A DNA stretch of 46,722 nucleotides from an uncultured Bacteroidales bacterium (GCA_902766045.1 CACXCA010000079.1:1-46722), one strand, 5' to 3'; positions 1 to 9,570 are shown, numbered from the stretch's first letter. Notes: a model not told the origin generated them from the sequence alone. Numbers and translations: made by a program.

Positions 1-33
1 AAACTTTACCGTGTTATTTTCACGGATGTTTTT

Positions 34-522
34 TCATGGTTGAAAAAATTTTATGCCCTTAATTTTGAAAGTCCGAACATATGACATCTCCTTATCGTTA
101 TCTGATGCGTTTTCCTCTATATAATGTACTTTTAACCTACAATACACAACATTATCACCTTGAGGAAGGAAAAGCACATATATCTTACACTCTACAGTTT
201 CAGTCGGCGTGATTTTCCTCGCAAGTTGAAGTTTTCTATATTCATAAGGACTCCAAATATCATTAATTCTAAGATACAAAGAGTCTCCTCCCGACATAAC
301 TTCCAGTTCTCCTGCACAAAAAATACTATTTTGAGTCCCGTTTTCTATTTTAATCTTTATTGTATCACCATATTGATACAAATCCTTCAATCCCGTGATT
401 TCCACACCGCCTGATGCATCTGCGTCCAAATGATTTAAAATGAACACAATGAATACAATTATGGATGTAGTCTTTTTAAACACTTTGGTTAGTTTTCTCA
501 TAAATAGTACGATTTGAATCAT
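34..522 (-). CDS. Secreted hypothetical protein, 162 aa
   Basis: I do not recognise this family. The N-terminus has a basic stretch followed by a hydrophobic segment (about residues 16-32, SIIVFIVFIL core), which reads as a signal peptide or single membrane anchor. The rest is beta-rich and hydrophilic with no obvious catalytic motif. The start at 522 is favoured because its ATG overlaps the TGA stop of the upstream 240-aa gene (ATGA overlap), which implies translational coupling; an in-frame ATG at 501 is the alternative. The two genes form a small operon of envelope proteins. A short GC-rich hairpin (CCGTG/CACGG, 9-25) lies just downstream and could end the transcript, but its T-tract is weak. 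Confidence 0.7.
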   Translation of the reverse strand: MIQIVLFMRKLTKVFKKTTSIIVFIVFILNHLDADASGGVEITGLKDLYQYGDTIKIKIENGTQNSIFCAGELEVMSGGDSLYLRINDIWSPYEYRKLQLARKITPTETVECKIYVLFLPQGDNVVYCRLKVHYIEENASDNDKEMSYVRTFKIKGIKFFQP

Positions 523-1241
523 TTTTTCGGAAAATTAGGGAAAGGATAACAACTTTGAAAGGGATGTGTTCCGTTATAATAGTAAATTAAATGATTTCGG
601 CAAATACCATGAGACTCTTTCTGTACCTTATACTCATTCAATTTCAAGAAAAAAAGGTCTTTTAATCTCAAATATTCTAAACCATACTTGTTTAGCTTCT
701 TCTGCCATTTCTTTATCTTACCCTCTATAGCGGTGGGAGACATTTCAAAAACAACATCTTTTTTCCCATATGTTATAATCATACTGATGTCCGATAGTTT
801 TTTATGTTTTTCATAAAATTCACATATTGTACCATTGACATAATCTAACTTATAAAATAAAACAATTATCCAATATGCCGATTTTAATTTTAATGACTCA
901 CCACGAATGTATACGGATTCTCCATATCCTGTGCAATATAATGTATCTGAGTTATACTTAAAACTCATTAAACAACCTGAACTTATGTTCCCAAATGAAA
1001 ACCAGAAATTGTAAGCACCCAATTGAGCATCCATTTCGTATGAACACAAAGACATTATTGCCTTCTCTTCATCATGATTGAAATATGAAAGTAAAGAGTC
1101 CAAATCATCTTGTATTAAACAATATTCCACAACGACATTAGACAGAGAATCTAATGACAGAATATTCTCCTTGCCTTGTCTCGCCCAACAAGAATATATA
1201 CAACCCATCAGAAAAGCTAAAGTACAAATTAGCTGTTTCAT
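519..1241 (-). CDS. Secreted hypothetical protein, 240 aa
   Basis: Unrecognised family. Residues 1-20 form a signal peptide (Met-Lys start, hydrophobic core TLAFLMGCIYSC); the Cys at about residue 18 could be a lipobox residue, although the following Trp is not typical. The mature part has a DxLxSYFNHDEE segment and many aromatic residues but no known active-site motif. It is the first gene of a two-gene unit with the downstream 162-aa secreted protein, overlapping it by 4 bases. No TAnnTTTG promoter box is evident in the 250 bases upstream, so it may be transcribed from a nonstandard promoter or by read-through from ribE. Confidence 0.7.
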   Translation of the reverse strand: MKQLICTLAFLMGCIYSCWARQGKENILSLDSLSNVVVEYCLIQDDLDSLLSYFNHDEEKAIMSLCSYEMDAQLGAYNFWFSFGNISSGCLMSFKYNSDTLYCTGYGESVYIRGESLKLKSAYWIIVLFYKLDYVNGTICEFYEKHKKLSDISMIITYGKKDVVFEMSPTAIEGKIKKWQKKLNKYGLEYLRLKDLFFLKLNEYKVQKESHGICRNHLIYYYNGTHPFQSCYPFPNFPKK

Positions 1242-1391
1242 ACAAACATGAGATATATAAATTTAATGCTTCAGGATTAAAACCCCATTAAGAAAAGAAT
1301 GTTATTCCCCTTTAAAATCTTGTCCACCGAACCCTCTAACAGGTAACACCAAATAAAGCTTCGCCTTTGTCAGTCACATAACTGACAATAA

Positions 1392-1481
1392 AAGGAGGAA
1401 GTATATTCGCAAATATATTTATAATTAATTAAAATCATTATTTTCTTCATAATTAATCTCTTTAAAATATACTTCCTCCTT
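1392..1481. repeat. 16-bp inverted repeat in ribE downstream gap
   Basis: Arms at 1392-1407 (AAGGAGGAAGTATATT) and 1466-1481 are perfect reverse complements separated by 58 AT-rich bases. They lie between the ribE stop and the 240-aa gene. A second smaller inverted repeat (TGTCAGT/ACTGACA, 1368-1387) sits just to the left. The pair could be the ends of a tiny miniature element or a long-stem terminator; nothing else is seen in the gap 1242-1491. Confidence 0.6.
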
Positions 1482-1491
1482 ACCTTTTGAA

Positions 1492-2091
1492 TCAGATAGC
1501 CATCATTCGACTAAGATATTTACCAATAATATCAAACTCTATATTCACGACTGTGCCTACTTCAATCTGACAAAAATTGGTATGTTCATACGTATAAGGG
1601 ATGATTGCAACAGAAAAACGGTCTAGCTGAGAATCGCAAACAGTCAGACTTGTACCATTTACCGTAACAGACCCTTTTTCCACCGTCACATATCCTTTTT
1701 TAGCCATAACAGGATCTGACTCATATTGGAAAGTAAAATACCAACTACCGTCTTCCGATTTTTTCTCTATACATCGAGCCACGGTATCAACATGTCCCTG
1801 AACAATATGGCCATCCAACCGACCGTTCATCACCATGCTTCTCTCTAAATTCACCAGACTCCCCTCTTTAAGCAATCCTAAATTAGATCTTCTTAACGTC
1901 TCCTGAATGGCTGTCACAGTATAGGTGTCATTATCCTTGCTAACCACAGTCAAGCAAACACCATTATGTGCTACACTCTGATCAATCTTCAATTCATTTA
2001 CAAAAGGACAAGACATCGTAATATGAACGTTCTCCTCCTCTTTCCTTATGTTTACCACCTTTCCGGTTGCTTCTACGATTCCTGAAAACAT
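1492..2091 (-). CDS. ribE: Riboflavin synthase, alpha subunit
   Basis: Catalyses the last step of riboflavin synthesis, dismutating two 6,7-dimethyl-8-ribityllumazines to riboflavin and the pyrimidinedione. The N-terminus MFSGIVEATGKV is the family signature. The protein holds the expected two lumazine-binding repeats: residues about 1-96 with VAHNGVCLTV, and about 97-199 with GHIVQGHVDTV and VTVNGTSLTV. The length of 199 aa is standard. It lies 32 bases downstream of the RelA-type gene on the same strand and is probably the last gene of that operon. No FMN riboswitch is visible upstream. The cytoplasmic homotrimer is known from the family. Confidence 0.97.
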   Translation of the reverse strand: MFSGIVEATGKVVNIRKEEENVHITMSCPFVNELKIDQSVAHNGVCLTVVSKDNDTYTVTAIQETLRRSNLGLLKEGSLVNLERSMVMNGRLDGHIVQGHVDTVARCIEKKSEDGSWYFTFQYESDPVMAKKGYVTVEKGSVTVNGTSLTVCDSQLDRFSVAIIPYTYEHTNFCQIEVGTVVNIEFDIIGKYLSRMMAI

Positions 2092-2123
2092 ATGATTTAT
2101 GATTTAATACGATTATACTATAC

Positions 2124-4289
2124 TTAATTACGACTAACTGATTTCACGCCTTTTATCGTTTTTATCTTGTTAATGATCTGCTCCAGCTGTTTCATGTCCG
2201 AGACATTTACGGTTAAGTTACCTTGAAACAGTCCATCGACTGAATTAACTGAAATAGAACGCAACGACACATTCGTCTCCTTTTGGATCAACGACGTGAT
2301 ATTTGTCACAATTCCTATATCATCATTTCCAATAACACGTAACGTGCAGGCATACAGCTTATCCGATGATTTTCCTGCCCAACGAGCTTTGATAAATCGA
2401 TAGCCAAAACGAGACATCATCTGTGGAGCATTCGGACAATCCGTCCGATGTATTTTTATACCATTATGAATAGATACGAATCCAAATATATCATCACCAT
2501 AAATAGGATTACAACACTTAGACAATGTATATTCAATACCTTTCAAATGATTATCGATCACCAACACATCCTCTTTCGAAGAGATGGTTTGTAATTCTGT
2601 CATCTGAGTAAAGTTCTCGGCTCCTTTCTGCGTCTCTGTGATAGCGTCCTTCTCTTGACAAGAGACATACATATCCTTCAGCTTCGACACATCCAATTTA
2701 TCCTCAGCCAGAGCTTGATAAAAATCCTGAATGGCTTTATAGCCACATTTTTGAGCCAAGCGGAAGACAACACTCTCGTCATAGACTAATTTCCAATTCT
2801 TCAATCTTCTCTTAATCAACTCCTTGCCTTCTTCCATATTGACAGCCTCTTGCTGACGAATAAACTGTTTAATACGTGTTTTGGCTTTGGATGTTTGAAC
2901 AAAAGAGAGCCACTCCTTATGAGGTTCCTGACTATTATTGGTAAAAATCTCTACCTGATCACCATTATGCAGTTCTGTACGGATAGTAACACTTTTACCA
3001 TTCACTTTACCACCTACGCAATGGCATCCCAAACCAGAATGGATATCAAACGCAAAATCCAAGATGGTCGCACCTTTTGGCAACTTCCTCAAATCACCTG
3101 TTGGTGTAAATACAAAGATCTCCTTTTTGTACAGACTCAATTTGAAGTCATCCATATATTCAGTCGAATCCGATTGAGGATTCTCCAACAGTTCCCTAAC
3201 ATTGGACAACCACGAATCAAAATTGGCTTCTCCCTTGATACCTTTGTATTTAAAATGAGCAGCAAAACCCTTCTCTGCAATCTCATCCATCCGTTCCGTA
3301 CGGATCTGCACCTCTACCCATTTTCCTTCTGGTCCCATCACCGTGGTATGCAAAGACTCATATCCGTTTGATTTAGGAATAGACAACCAGTCCCTTAATC
3401 GTTTAGGATTGGGCTGATATTTATCCGTCACCAATGAATAGACCTGCCAACAATCAGCCTTCTCTCTTTCTAACGGAGAAGAGAGGATGACACGGATGGC
3501 AAATATATCATATATATTCTCAAAGGCAGTGTTCTGCTTCTTCATCTTATTCCAGATAGAATAAATGGACTTCGTACGTCCCTTGATAGAAAAAGTAAAA
3601 CCAGCTTTCTCCAATTCTGTTTTTAATGGAGCAATAAACGCATCAATATATCGCTCACGCTCACTCTTCGTCTCATGCAATTTCATTGCAATCTCCTTGT
3701 AAATCGGATAATTAGTATATTTCAAAGAGAGATCTTCTAATTCTGACTTAATACGATATAAGCCTAAACGATGAGCCAATGGTGCATATAAGTAAGAAGC
3801 TTCCTGTGCAATACGATCTTTACGTTCTTTGTCATATTGCTCAATCGTCCGCATCAAATACAACTGCTCACAAATTAAGATGATGACAACACGGATATCC
3901 TCCACGATTGTCAACAATAACTTACGGAAATTCTCCGACTCAACAGATGGATTTTTCTTATATAACTCTCTCGATTTCAGCAAACCAGACAAGATAGAAT
4001 TCACTTGCTCACCAAATTTCTCTTTCACCTCCTCCTGCGGAAGCAAATTCTCCTTTACGGCCCGATAAACTAAAATACTTTCCACCGGTATCTTACCTAT
4101 ATTTGCCTCTTCCATCAGAATATAGGCGACATCTAACGACTGATGATAATGAGCCGTTTTTTCTTCGTCTAACTCTTCCTCAAAAACAGGTTGATAGATG
4201 GCAATTAAAGATAACTTCTCCGAATCTGTCAAAGACAGTTCCGGAGAAGCTACTAAATTATTGAATCTTTCTATTACTATTTTTTCCAT
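2124..4289 (-). CDS. relA: RelA/SpoT-family (p)ppGpp synthetase with degenerate HD domain
   Basis: Long RSH protein of 721 aa that makes the stringent-response alarmone (p)ppGpp. The order is: N-terminal HD-like domain (about 1-170), synthetase domain (about 215-350, with GRTKSIYSIWNKMKK, YDIFAIRVI, SNGYESLHT and EVQIRTERMDEIAEKG), TGS (about 390-450), a Cys-containing region (KCCNP, 591-595; HRTDCPN, 614-620) and a C-terminal ACT domain (about 647-721). The hydrolase residues are gone: the usual HD and ED motifs are replaced by LVYRAVKEN (73-81), and RLHNMRTL reads QLYLMRTI (142-149). I infer a synthetase-only enzyme, with a SpoT-like hydrolase elsewhere. It lies 10 bases downstream of the 203-aa hypothetical gene. 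Confidence 0.93.
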   Translation of the reverse strand: MEKIVIERFNNLVASPELSLTDSEKLSLIAIYQPVFEEELDEEKTAHYHQSLDVAYILMEEANIGKIPVESILVYRAVKENLLPQEEVKEKFGEQVNSILSGLLKSRELYKKNPSVESENFRKLLLTIVEDIRVVIILICEQLYLMRTIEQYDKERKDRIAQEASYLYAPLAHRLGLYRIKSELEDLSLKYTNYPIYKEIAMKLHETKSERERYIDAFIAPLKTELEKAGFTFSIKGRTKSIYSIWNKMKKQNTAFENIYDIFAIRVILSSPLEREKADCWQVYSLVTDKYQPNPKRLRDWLSIPKSNGYESLHTTVMGPEGKWVEVQIRTERMDEIAEKGFAAHFKYKGIKGEANFDSWLSNVRELLENPQSDSTEYMDDFKLSLYKKEIFVFTPTGDLRKLPKGATILDFAFDIHSGLGCHCVGGKVNGKSVTIRTELHNGDQVEIFTNNSQEPHKEWLSFVQTSKAKTRIKQFIRQQEAVNMEEGKELIKRRLKNWKLVYDESVVFRLAQKCGYKAIQDFYQALAEDKLDVSKLKDMYVSCQEKDAITETQKGAENFTQMTELQTISSKEDVLVIDNHLKGIEYTLSKCCNPIYGDDIFGFVSIHNGIKIHRTDCPNAPQMMSRFGYRFIKARWAGKSSDKLYACTLRVIGNDDIGIVTNITSLIQKETNVSLRSISVNSVDGLFQGNLTVNVSDMKQLEQIINKIKTIKGVKSVSRN

Positions 4290-4299
4290 TCAAATCGTA

Positions 4300-4911
4300 T
4301 CATTTCACCTTAGCACCTTTTGAGATCATCAAAACAGGGAAGGCATATTGCACCATCCAATCCTCTGAAAATCCCAATTTTTCTTTTAATGCACGCACAT
4401 CCACGGCTGCACGCCTTGCATCTGCTGCTTTGAAGTCATTCGACGTCAAAATCTTATGAATTGCATCCTTGGTCGAAGATTTTATCAACTTACGGAAAAA
4501 GCCTGGCAAACGAAGCGACATACCCATTTCCGATGATAAAGCCATGAACAGCTGTTGGAAGAAAGCTTGCAACATGCTGAAATAAGACTGCATATCTTGT
4601 ACCTTTTTACAATTCTTTTTGGCAGAAGAATCTATCCCTTTAAAAAAGGATTCATCCATTCCATATTCATTCATCATCAATTCACTTACAAAAGCTTTTT
4701 CCGCAACGCCTAAACGTCCTTGTGTAGGGATTTTAAACTTCTGTTTCATCAATTTTAAATCAGGCAACATACGCAAATCAACAATTCCTAGATTTACAGC
4801 CATCGTCGCTTGTAAATAAACACCGAACAACGAGTTGAAATCTTGTACTCTGTTCTGTGCCTCCTCTTGCATGGCAGCCTGCTTTTTCTGTAATTTCTCT
4901 GTCAATCCCAT
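4300..4911 (-). CDS. Conserved hypothetical protein, 203 aa
   Basis: I do not recognise a named domain. The protein is soluble-looking, without a signal peptide, rich in Met, Lys and Phe, and largely predicted helical. Its first 25 residues (LQKKQAAMQEEAQNRVQD) look like a short coiled coil. It lies between the YugP-like peptidase (14 bases upstream) and relA (10 bases downstream) on the same strand, so it very likely shares their transcript. That placement beside relA and ribE suggests a housekeeping role but does not identify one. Confidence 0.75.
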   Translation of the reverse strand: MGLTEKLQKKQAAMQEEAQNRVQDFNSLFGVYLQATMAVNLGIVDLRMLPDLKLMKQKFKIPTQGRLGVAEKAFVSELMMNEYGMDESFFKGIDSSAKKNCKKVQDMQSYFSMLQAFFQQLFMALSSEMGMSLRLPGFFRKLIKSSTKDAIHKILTSNDFKAADARRAAVDVRALKEKLGFSEDWMVQYAFPVLMISKGAKVK

Positions 4912-4925
4912 CTTTTATGTATTTT

Positions 4926-5597
4926 TTAGTTTCTTCTTCCCATATAAATTAATATGTAATAGATCAATGAGGCCAAAGAACTTAATGCAGCTACAACATA
5001 CGTATATGCTGCAGAACGCAATGCCTTCTTAGCCATGTCATGATTAGAAAAATCACTTACTCCTGAATTTTTCAACCAAGCCAAAGCACGTGAACTAGCA
5101 TCTATTTCTACTGGCAATGTTACAAAACTGAAAAGTGTAGTCACTGCAAATAAACAAATACCGATCAATAACAACTGAGGGAATATGTTGATTAAAATGA
5201 TTCCTCCCAAGATGATCCATGTCACCCACTTACTTGCAAAGCTTACAGCAGGCACCATAGCGGAACGCATTTTCAAGAATGCGTAGCCTCTTGCATGTTG
5301 TACCGCATGACCACATTCATGTGCAGCCACAGCCGCTGCCGCAATATTTGCACAATCATAAACACTTTCACTCAAATTCAATGTTTTATCCACTGGATTA
5401 TAATGATCTGTCAATTTGCCGGATGTGGAACATACTTTCACATCGTCAATACCATTATCTCTCAACATCTTTTCTGCCACCTCTCTACCTGTCATAGAAA
5501 TAGCTGACTTTGAATATTCGTCGAATCGATGCGTTAATACTTTCTGTACAATCCAACTCATGAGAGCAATGAGTCCAAATAATACCCAATAATACAT
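4926..5597 (-). CDS. YugP-like zinc metallopeptidase, membrane-bound
   Basis: A 223-aa protein of the neutral zinc metallopeptidase (YugP/Zn_peptidase_2) family. An N-terminal membrane segment (about 3-20) is followed by the zinc motif AHECGHAVQHA (HExxH form, about residues 93-103). Hydrophobic helices then follow (about 123-160 and 195-220), typical of this membrane family. The segment GREVAEKMLRDNGI is a typical family N-terminal region. Substrates are not known for the family. It is the probable first gene of a unit with the 203-aa protein, relA and ribE, with 14 bases to the next gene. The 119-base gap upstream shows no exact TAnnTTTG box. Confidence 0.9.
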   Translation of the reverse strand: MYYWVLFGLIALMSWIVQKVLTHRFDEYSKSAISMTGREVAEKMLRDNGIDDVKVCSTSGKLTDHYNPVDKTLNLSESVYDCANIAAAAVAAHECGHAVQHARGYAFLKMRSAMVPAVSFASKWVTWIILGGIILINIFPQLLLIGICLFAVTTLFSFVTLPVEIDASSRALAWLKNSGVSDFSNHDMAKKALRSAAYTYVVAALSSLASLIYYILIYMGRRN

Positions 5598-5716
5598 ATT
5601 ATTTCTGCTATTTTAATTAAACAATAAGTTATTTCATTCTATTTAATCTACCTCAAAAAATTTGCCAAAATGCTTTTTTCAAAAAAATATGTCAAAATGG
5701 CACAATTCCAATGTAG

Positions 5717-7846
5717 TTACTCTGTTACGACACTGCATCTTTTTAACAACGGTTCTATGGTTGGCTCATGTCCGCTAAACCGTTTGTACAGTTTCATAGG
5801 ATGTTCACTACCACCCTTCTCCAGCACCTCTCTACGGAAACGTTCTGCAGTCTTTCGGTTAAATATACCCTCTTTCTTAAATACTGCAAACGCATCTGCA
5901 TCCAACACTTCTGCCCACTTATAACTGTAATATCCTGCTGAATAACCTCCTGAGAAAATATGATTGAACTGTGCACTCATCAAGGTGCCTTCTACCGATG
6001 GTAATGTCTGAGCCGCTTTCCATGCCTCTTTTTCAAAAGCCATCACATCTCCTTCAAATGGTTCCTCAAGAGTGTGCCATGCCATATCCAATAAGCCAAA
6101 GCTTAACTGCCTTAGCGTTGCATAACCAGTATTAAAATTCGCCGACCGACGTATCTTCTCTATCAAAGCGGCAGGAATAGGTTCCCCTGTTTGATAATGA
6201 ACAGCGAATCCATCCAAATACTCCTTTTCAAATGCCCAATTCTCCATCATCTGAGAAGGTAACTCCACAAAGTCACGATAGACATTTGTACCAGCCAGAC
6301 TTGCATACGTCGTATTAGCCACCATTCCATGAATAGAGTGTCCAAACTCATGAATAAACGTAGTTAACTCATCAAAAGTCAACAATGATGGCGTACTATC
6401 CGTTGGTCGGGTGAAATTAGTTACAATCGATATATGAGGTCGTATATTAACACCTTTCTCATCAACATGCTGACACAAGAACTCTGTCATCCATGCACCA
6501 CCTCGTTTCCCTTCTCTTGGATAGAAATCAACATAAAACACAGCCAAGAAACTACCATCTTCATCATACACTTCATACGCCTCCACCTCAGGATGATAAA
6601 CAGGAATGGATGGATTCTTTTTGAATGTTAACCCATACATCTTCGTGGCCAATCCTAGAACGCCCGACTTCACTCTTTCCAACTCAAAATACGGACGTAA
6701 CTGCTCATCATTCACACTATATTTTTCATCCTTTAATTTTTCCGAGTAATAAGACCAGTCCCATGGCATAATCGTAAAATCAGCACCATGCTCTTTTGCA
6801 TATTGCTGTACCTCTTCAATCTCTTTCTGAGAAACAGGTTTGAAGGCTGTAAGTAACTCATTCAATAATTTATATACATTCTCCTTATTCTCAGCCATAC
6901 GATTCTTCAATCTGTATTCTGCATAGCTTTTGTAGCCCAGCAAGCGTGCGATTTGCAACCGACAATTCACCAATTCCTTAACCACCGGACGGTTGTCCAA
7001 ATCTCCATTCAATGCCTTCGTATTGTATGCCATATACAATTGTTTGCGCAACTCACGGTTGTTCGCATACTTCATAAATGGAACATAACTAGGAGCCGTA
7101 AGATCAAAGCACCACCCTTCTACACCTTTCTTCTTTGCTCTCTCCTTCGCAGCCTCAAGAATGGATACTGGCAAGCCTTCCAGCTGTTTTTCATCCGTCA
7201 CCACCATCTTATACTGGTTCGTAGCCCCCAACACGTTCTGTCCGTATTGAAGTTCCAAAAGAGACAGTTTTTGACTCAGTTCTCTGTACTTATTTCGATC
7301 CTCCCCTTGCAGGTTTGCACCATGATCTACAAAGGAATCATAACTCTTTTGTAGCAATGTCTTCTGTTCTTCGGTCAGATTCAAAGAATCTTTTCGGTCA
7401 TAAACATACTTCACTCTCTGAAACAAAGCTTCATTCAAAGAGATATTATTGCTATGCTCCGTTTCTTCTGGAGATATCTCATTTGCGATACTGTCCATCT
7501 GGTCACAAGTCTCCGCTTCCAAAAGATTATAAAACGTATATTGCACACGAGACAAGAACTCGCCCGACCGCTCCAACGCTACAATCGTATTCTCGAAAGT
7601 AGGTGTCTCAGGATTATTGACAATCGCATCAATCTCTGCATCATGTCTTTTTATACCTTCTCTAAATGCAGGACAGTAATCAGACAATTTTATCTTATCA
7701 AACGGAATCGTCTGATGGGGGGTATTAAACTCTTGAAAAAAAATATTTTCACTTTCCATATTACTTTTATTATCATTACAAGAAAAGAGACACAAACTGC
7801 CCAATAACAACAGTTGTCCCAACCTATGGTTCGACTGAATATTCAT
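5717..7846 (-). CDS. dcp: M3 family peptidyl-dipeptidase (Dcp-like) lipoprotein
   Basis: Zinc peptidase of family M3 (thimet oligopeptidase clan), 709 aa. The catalytic motif HEFGH lies at residues 499-503, with a glutamate-containing helix downstream (SQMMENWAFE). The C-terminal signature SGGYSAGYYSYKWAEVLDADAF is characteristic of Dcp. The N-terminus reads as a lipoprotein signal, LLLLGSLCLFSC, with the putative lipidated Cys at residue 23, so it should work in the periplasm releasing C-terminal dipeptides from peptides. The start overlaps the end of the BrkB-like gene by 23 bases, so the two are cotranscribed. Length is normal for the family. Confidence 0.94.
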   Translation of the reverse strand: MNIQSNHRLGQLLLLGSLCLFSCNDNKSNMESENIFFQEFNTPHQTIPFDKIKLSDYCPAFREGIKRHDAEIDAIVNNPETPTFENTIVALERSGEFLSRVQYTFYNLLEAETCDQMDSIANEISPEETEHSNNISLNEALFQRVKYVYDRKDSLNLTEEQKTLLQKSYDSFVDHGANLQGEDRNKYRELSQKLSLLELQYGQNVLGATNQYKMVVTDEKQLEGLPVSILEAAKERAKKKGVEGWCFDLTAPSYVPFMKYANNRELRKQLYMAYNTKALNGDLDNRPVVKELVNCRLQIARLLGYKSYAEYRLKNRMAENKENVYKLLNELLTAFKPVSQKEIEEVQQYAKEHGADFTIMPWDWSYYSEKLKDEKYSVNDEQLRPYFELERVKSGVLGLATKMYGLTFKKNPSIPVYHPEVEAYEVYDEDGSFLAVFYVDFYPREGKRGGAWMTEFLCQHVDEKGVNIRPHISIVTNFTRPTDSTPSLLTFDELTTFIHEFGHSIHGMVANTTYASLAGTNVYRDFVELPSQMMENWAFEKEYLDGFAVHYQTGEPIPAALIEKIRRSANFNTGYATLRQLSFGLLDMAWHTLEEPFEGDVMAFEKEAWKAAQTLPSVEGTLMSAQFNHIFSGGYSAGYYSYKWAEVLDADAFAVFKKEGIFNRKTAERFRREVLEKGGSEHPMKLYKRFSGHEPTIEPLLKRCSVVTE

Positions 7847-9167
7847 TTCCTAAATATTTAAGCAATCTATCATCTTTTTTTAACATATTCTCTCTTAACT
7901 CTTCCACATACGTCCACAAATAAGCATAGGGAGATGATTGATGAAGGGTGAATTTCTCTATCGGGGTTCCTGCATCATCTAATTTCTGATAGAACTTGGA
8001 TATCGTCAGCTCCCGAATATCATCTGCCGGACGATAAGCCGTCAGAATCTGCGTCCTATTATCGACCACTTTTTCCAATATGTTTCCTGATGTCAGGCGT
8101 TCCAAACAGGTCATTGCCATCTTATAAGGCATCACATTAGAGATCTCTGAAAGCGTCAGGTTTTCTTTCTGCTGCACACGTTTATCCACACACATCTTTA
8201 CGATGACCAATGAAGCAAACTCAAAATATTTATGACTCATCATACGTATATCATCCTCGCTTTCAAATCGTTTCAGACACTGCATGGTAAAGCAAAATGA
8301 ACATCCCACCAAGACTAATATCCACGAGAACTGCAGGAAGAGCAACAAGAATGGAATGGCCGCCAATGCACCATACACGGTATTGTATGTTGTCATCCAC
8401 GACTGAGAATGAACATATAAGAACTTGAAAAACATCAATGCCGAACCAAATAACAAACCTGATAAGGCGGCATACTTAAATTTAACCTCAGTAAACGGAA
8501 TAAACCAGTAAAACAACGTAAGCACGAGCCACGCAATGAAATACGGGAAAATCTTCAATGTCAATGCCAACGAAGGACTGATAAAAAATGATCCTTGGAA
8601 ATATTGAATTGCATATTTAAAATAGAAGGATATCGCACTACTGAAAAGAATCAATAGCGGGACAAAGAAGACAATCGCAATATAATTAGGGATTTTATAT
8701 TTCCATGGCCTTTTTGCTCGAATAGACCAGATGTCATTAAACACTCTCTCTATCTGATTAAACATACGGAAGATAGACCATAGCAACATCACGATACCGA
8801 TTCCCACGATGGCACCACCGCGAACATGATTCAAATAATTATCAACAAACTCCATCACAAGGCTTAACATCAAAGCATGATCCTTATAACGAGAAATCAA
8901 ATACTCTTCGATGTATGAGTCAAAACCGAAACCCCTTGCAATTCCCATCACAAAAGCAGCAATAGGTATCAAGGCAAACGCTGTATAATAGGTTAAGGCA
9001 GCGGCACGGACATGAATTCGTTTCTCAATAAAATAACGAGAAATAAGTTTGATTAAACGAAATAGATAAACGGTTAGATGCACCACTTTCGATTCGCTAT
9101 TCACATGAACAGGTATCGAATCCATTGCACCTTTCAACCAATTTAAAAAATTTCTATTCACAATCAT
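7824..9167 (-). CDS. YihY/BrkB-family inner-membrane protein
   Basis: A 447-aa protein with the UPF0761/BrkB domain in the first about 300 residues: RAAALTYYTAFALIPIAAF near residue 56, then WSIFRMFNQIERVFNDIW, and about six membrane helices. The last about 140 residues are soluble and look like a winged helix (LTLSEISNVMPYKMAMTCLERL). The family was once called RNase BN, but that assignment is obsolete and its role remains open. The gene lies 40 bases downstream of the rnpB 3' end and overlaps dcp. No clean -7 box is seen between rnpB and this gene; TATTTTTTG (9201-9209 region) is one base off. Confidence 0.9.
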   Translation of the reverse strand: MIVNRNFLNWLKGAMDSIPVHVNSESKVVHLTVYLFRLIKLISRYFIEKRIHVRAAALTYYTAFALIPIAAFVMGIARGFGFDSYIEEYLISRYKDHALMLSLVMEFVDNYLNHVRGGAIVGIGIVMLLWSIFRMFNQIERVFNDIWSIRAKRPWKYKIPNYIAIVFFVPLLILFSSAISFYFKYAIQYFQGSFFISPSLALTLKIFPYFIAWLVLTLFYWFIPFTEVKFKYAALSGLLFGSALMFFKFLYVHSQSWMTTYNTVYGALAAIPFLLLFLQFSWILVLVGCSFCFTMQCLKRFESEDDIRMMSHKYFEFASLVIVKMCVDKRVQQKENLTLSEISNVMPYKMAMTCLERLTSGNILEKVVDNRTQILTAYRPADDIRELTISKFYQKLDDAGTPIEKFTLHQSSPYAYLWTYVEELRENMLKKDDRLLKYLGNEYSVEP

Positions 9168-9207
9168 TCTTATTTTTCAGAAAATGCTATACTTTCAGAA
9201 ACAAAAA

Positions 9208-9557
9208 ATAGTAGGTGTATAAGCCGAGTTCTGTAATCTCTAAAGAGACCGTCTGTCATTTATCTAGGACTTATGTCACCATAAGCCTCAAGCAATCTAC
9301 CCCCCGACATCGGACGAGCAACCCTACATACGTCGGTATATTTGATCTTACAACCCATGACACGCACAGCAACGATATCACTACCGTCCTGGTAAGCTCT
9401 TACCTTACCTTCTCACCCTTACCAAGCCGAAGCCGGCGGTTATTTTCTTCTGCGTACGTTCACCCTCACGAGCGACTTCCCGTTAGGAAGCATGGTGCTC
9501 TATGTTGCCCGGACTTTCCTCTGACAACCGAGTGCCAGCGACAAACCCACCTACTAT
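9208..9557 (-). ncRNA. rnpB: RNase P RNA, bacterial class A
   Basis: The minus strand carries the conserved 5' block GAGGAAAGTCCGGGC (about 9507-9521) and the conserved 3' end ACAGAACTCGGCTT (about 9221-9234). The outer ends pair perfectly as helix P1: CACCTACTAT (9548-9557) with ATAGTAGGTG (9208-9217). This gives an RNA of about 350 nt. It is the catalytic subunit of RNase P, which matures tRNA 5' ends. A TATCTTTG box sits 6 bases upstream of the inferred 5' end, in exact agreement with P1. No encoded Rho-independent terminator is obvious at the 3' end. Confidence 0.95.
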
Positions 9558-9562
9558 CTTTG

Positions 9563-9570
9563 CAAAGATA
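9563..9570 (-). promoter_or_regulatory. rnpB promoter -7 box (TATCTTTG)
   Basis: Exact match to the Bacteroidota -7 consensus TAnnTTTG. Its downstream spacing puts the transcription start at about 9557, the 5' base of helix P1. A -33 TTTG is not clear. Confidence 0.8.

Noticed and set aside
1492-2123. FMN riboswitch upstream of ribE
   Set aside because: The gap upstream is only 32 bases and contains no RFN element motifs; ribE appears to be the last gene of an operon.
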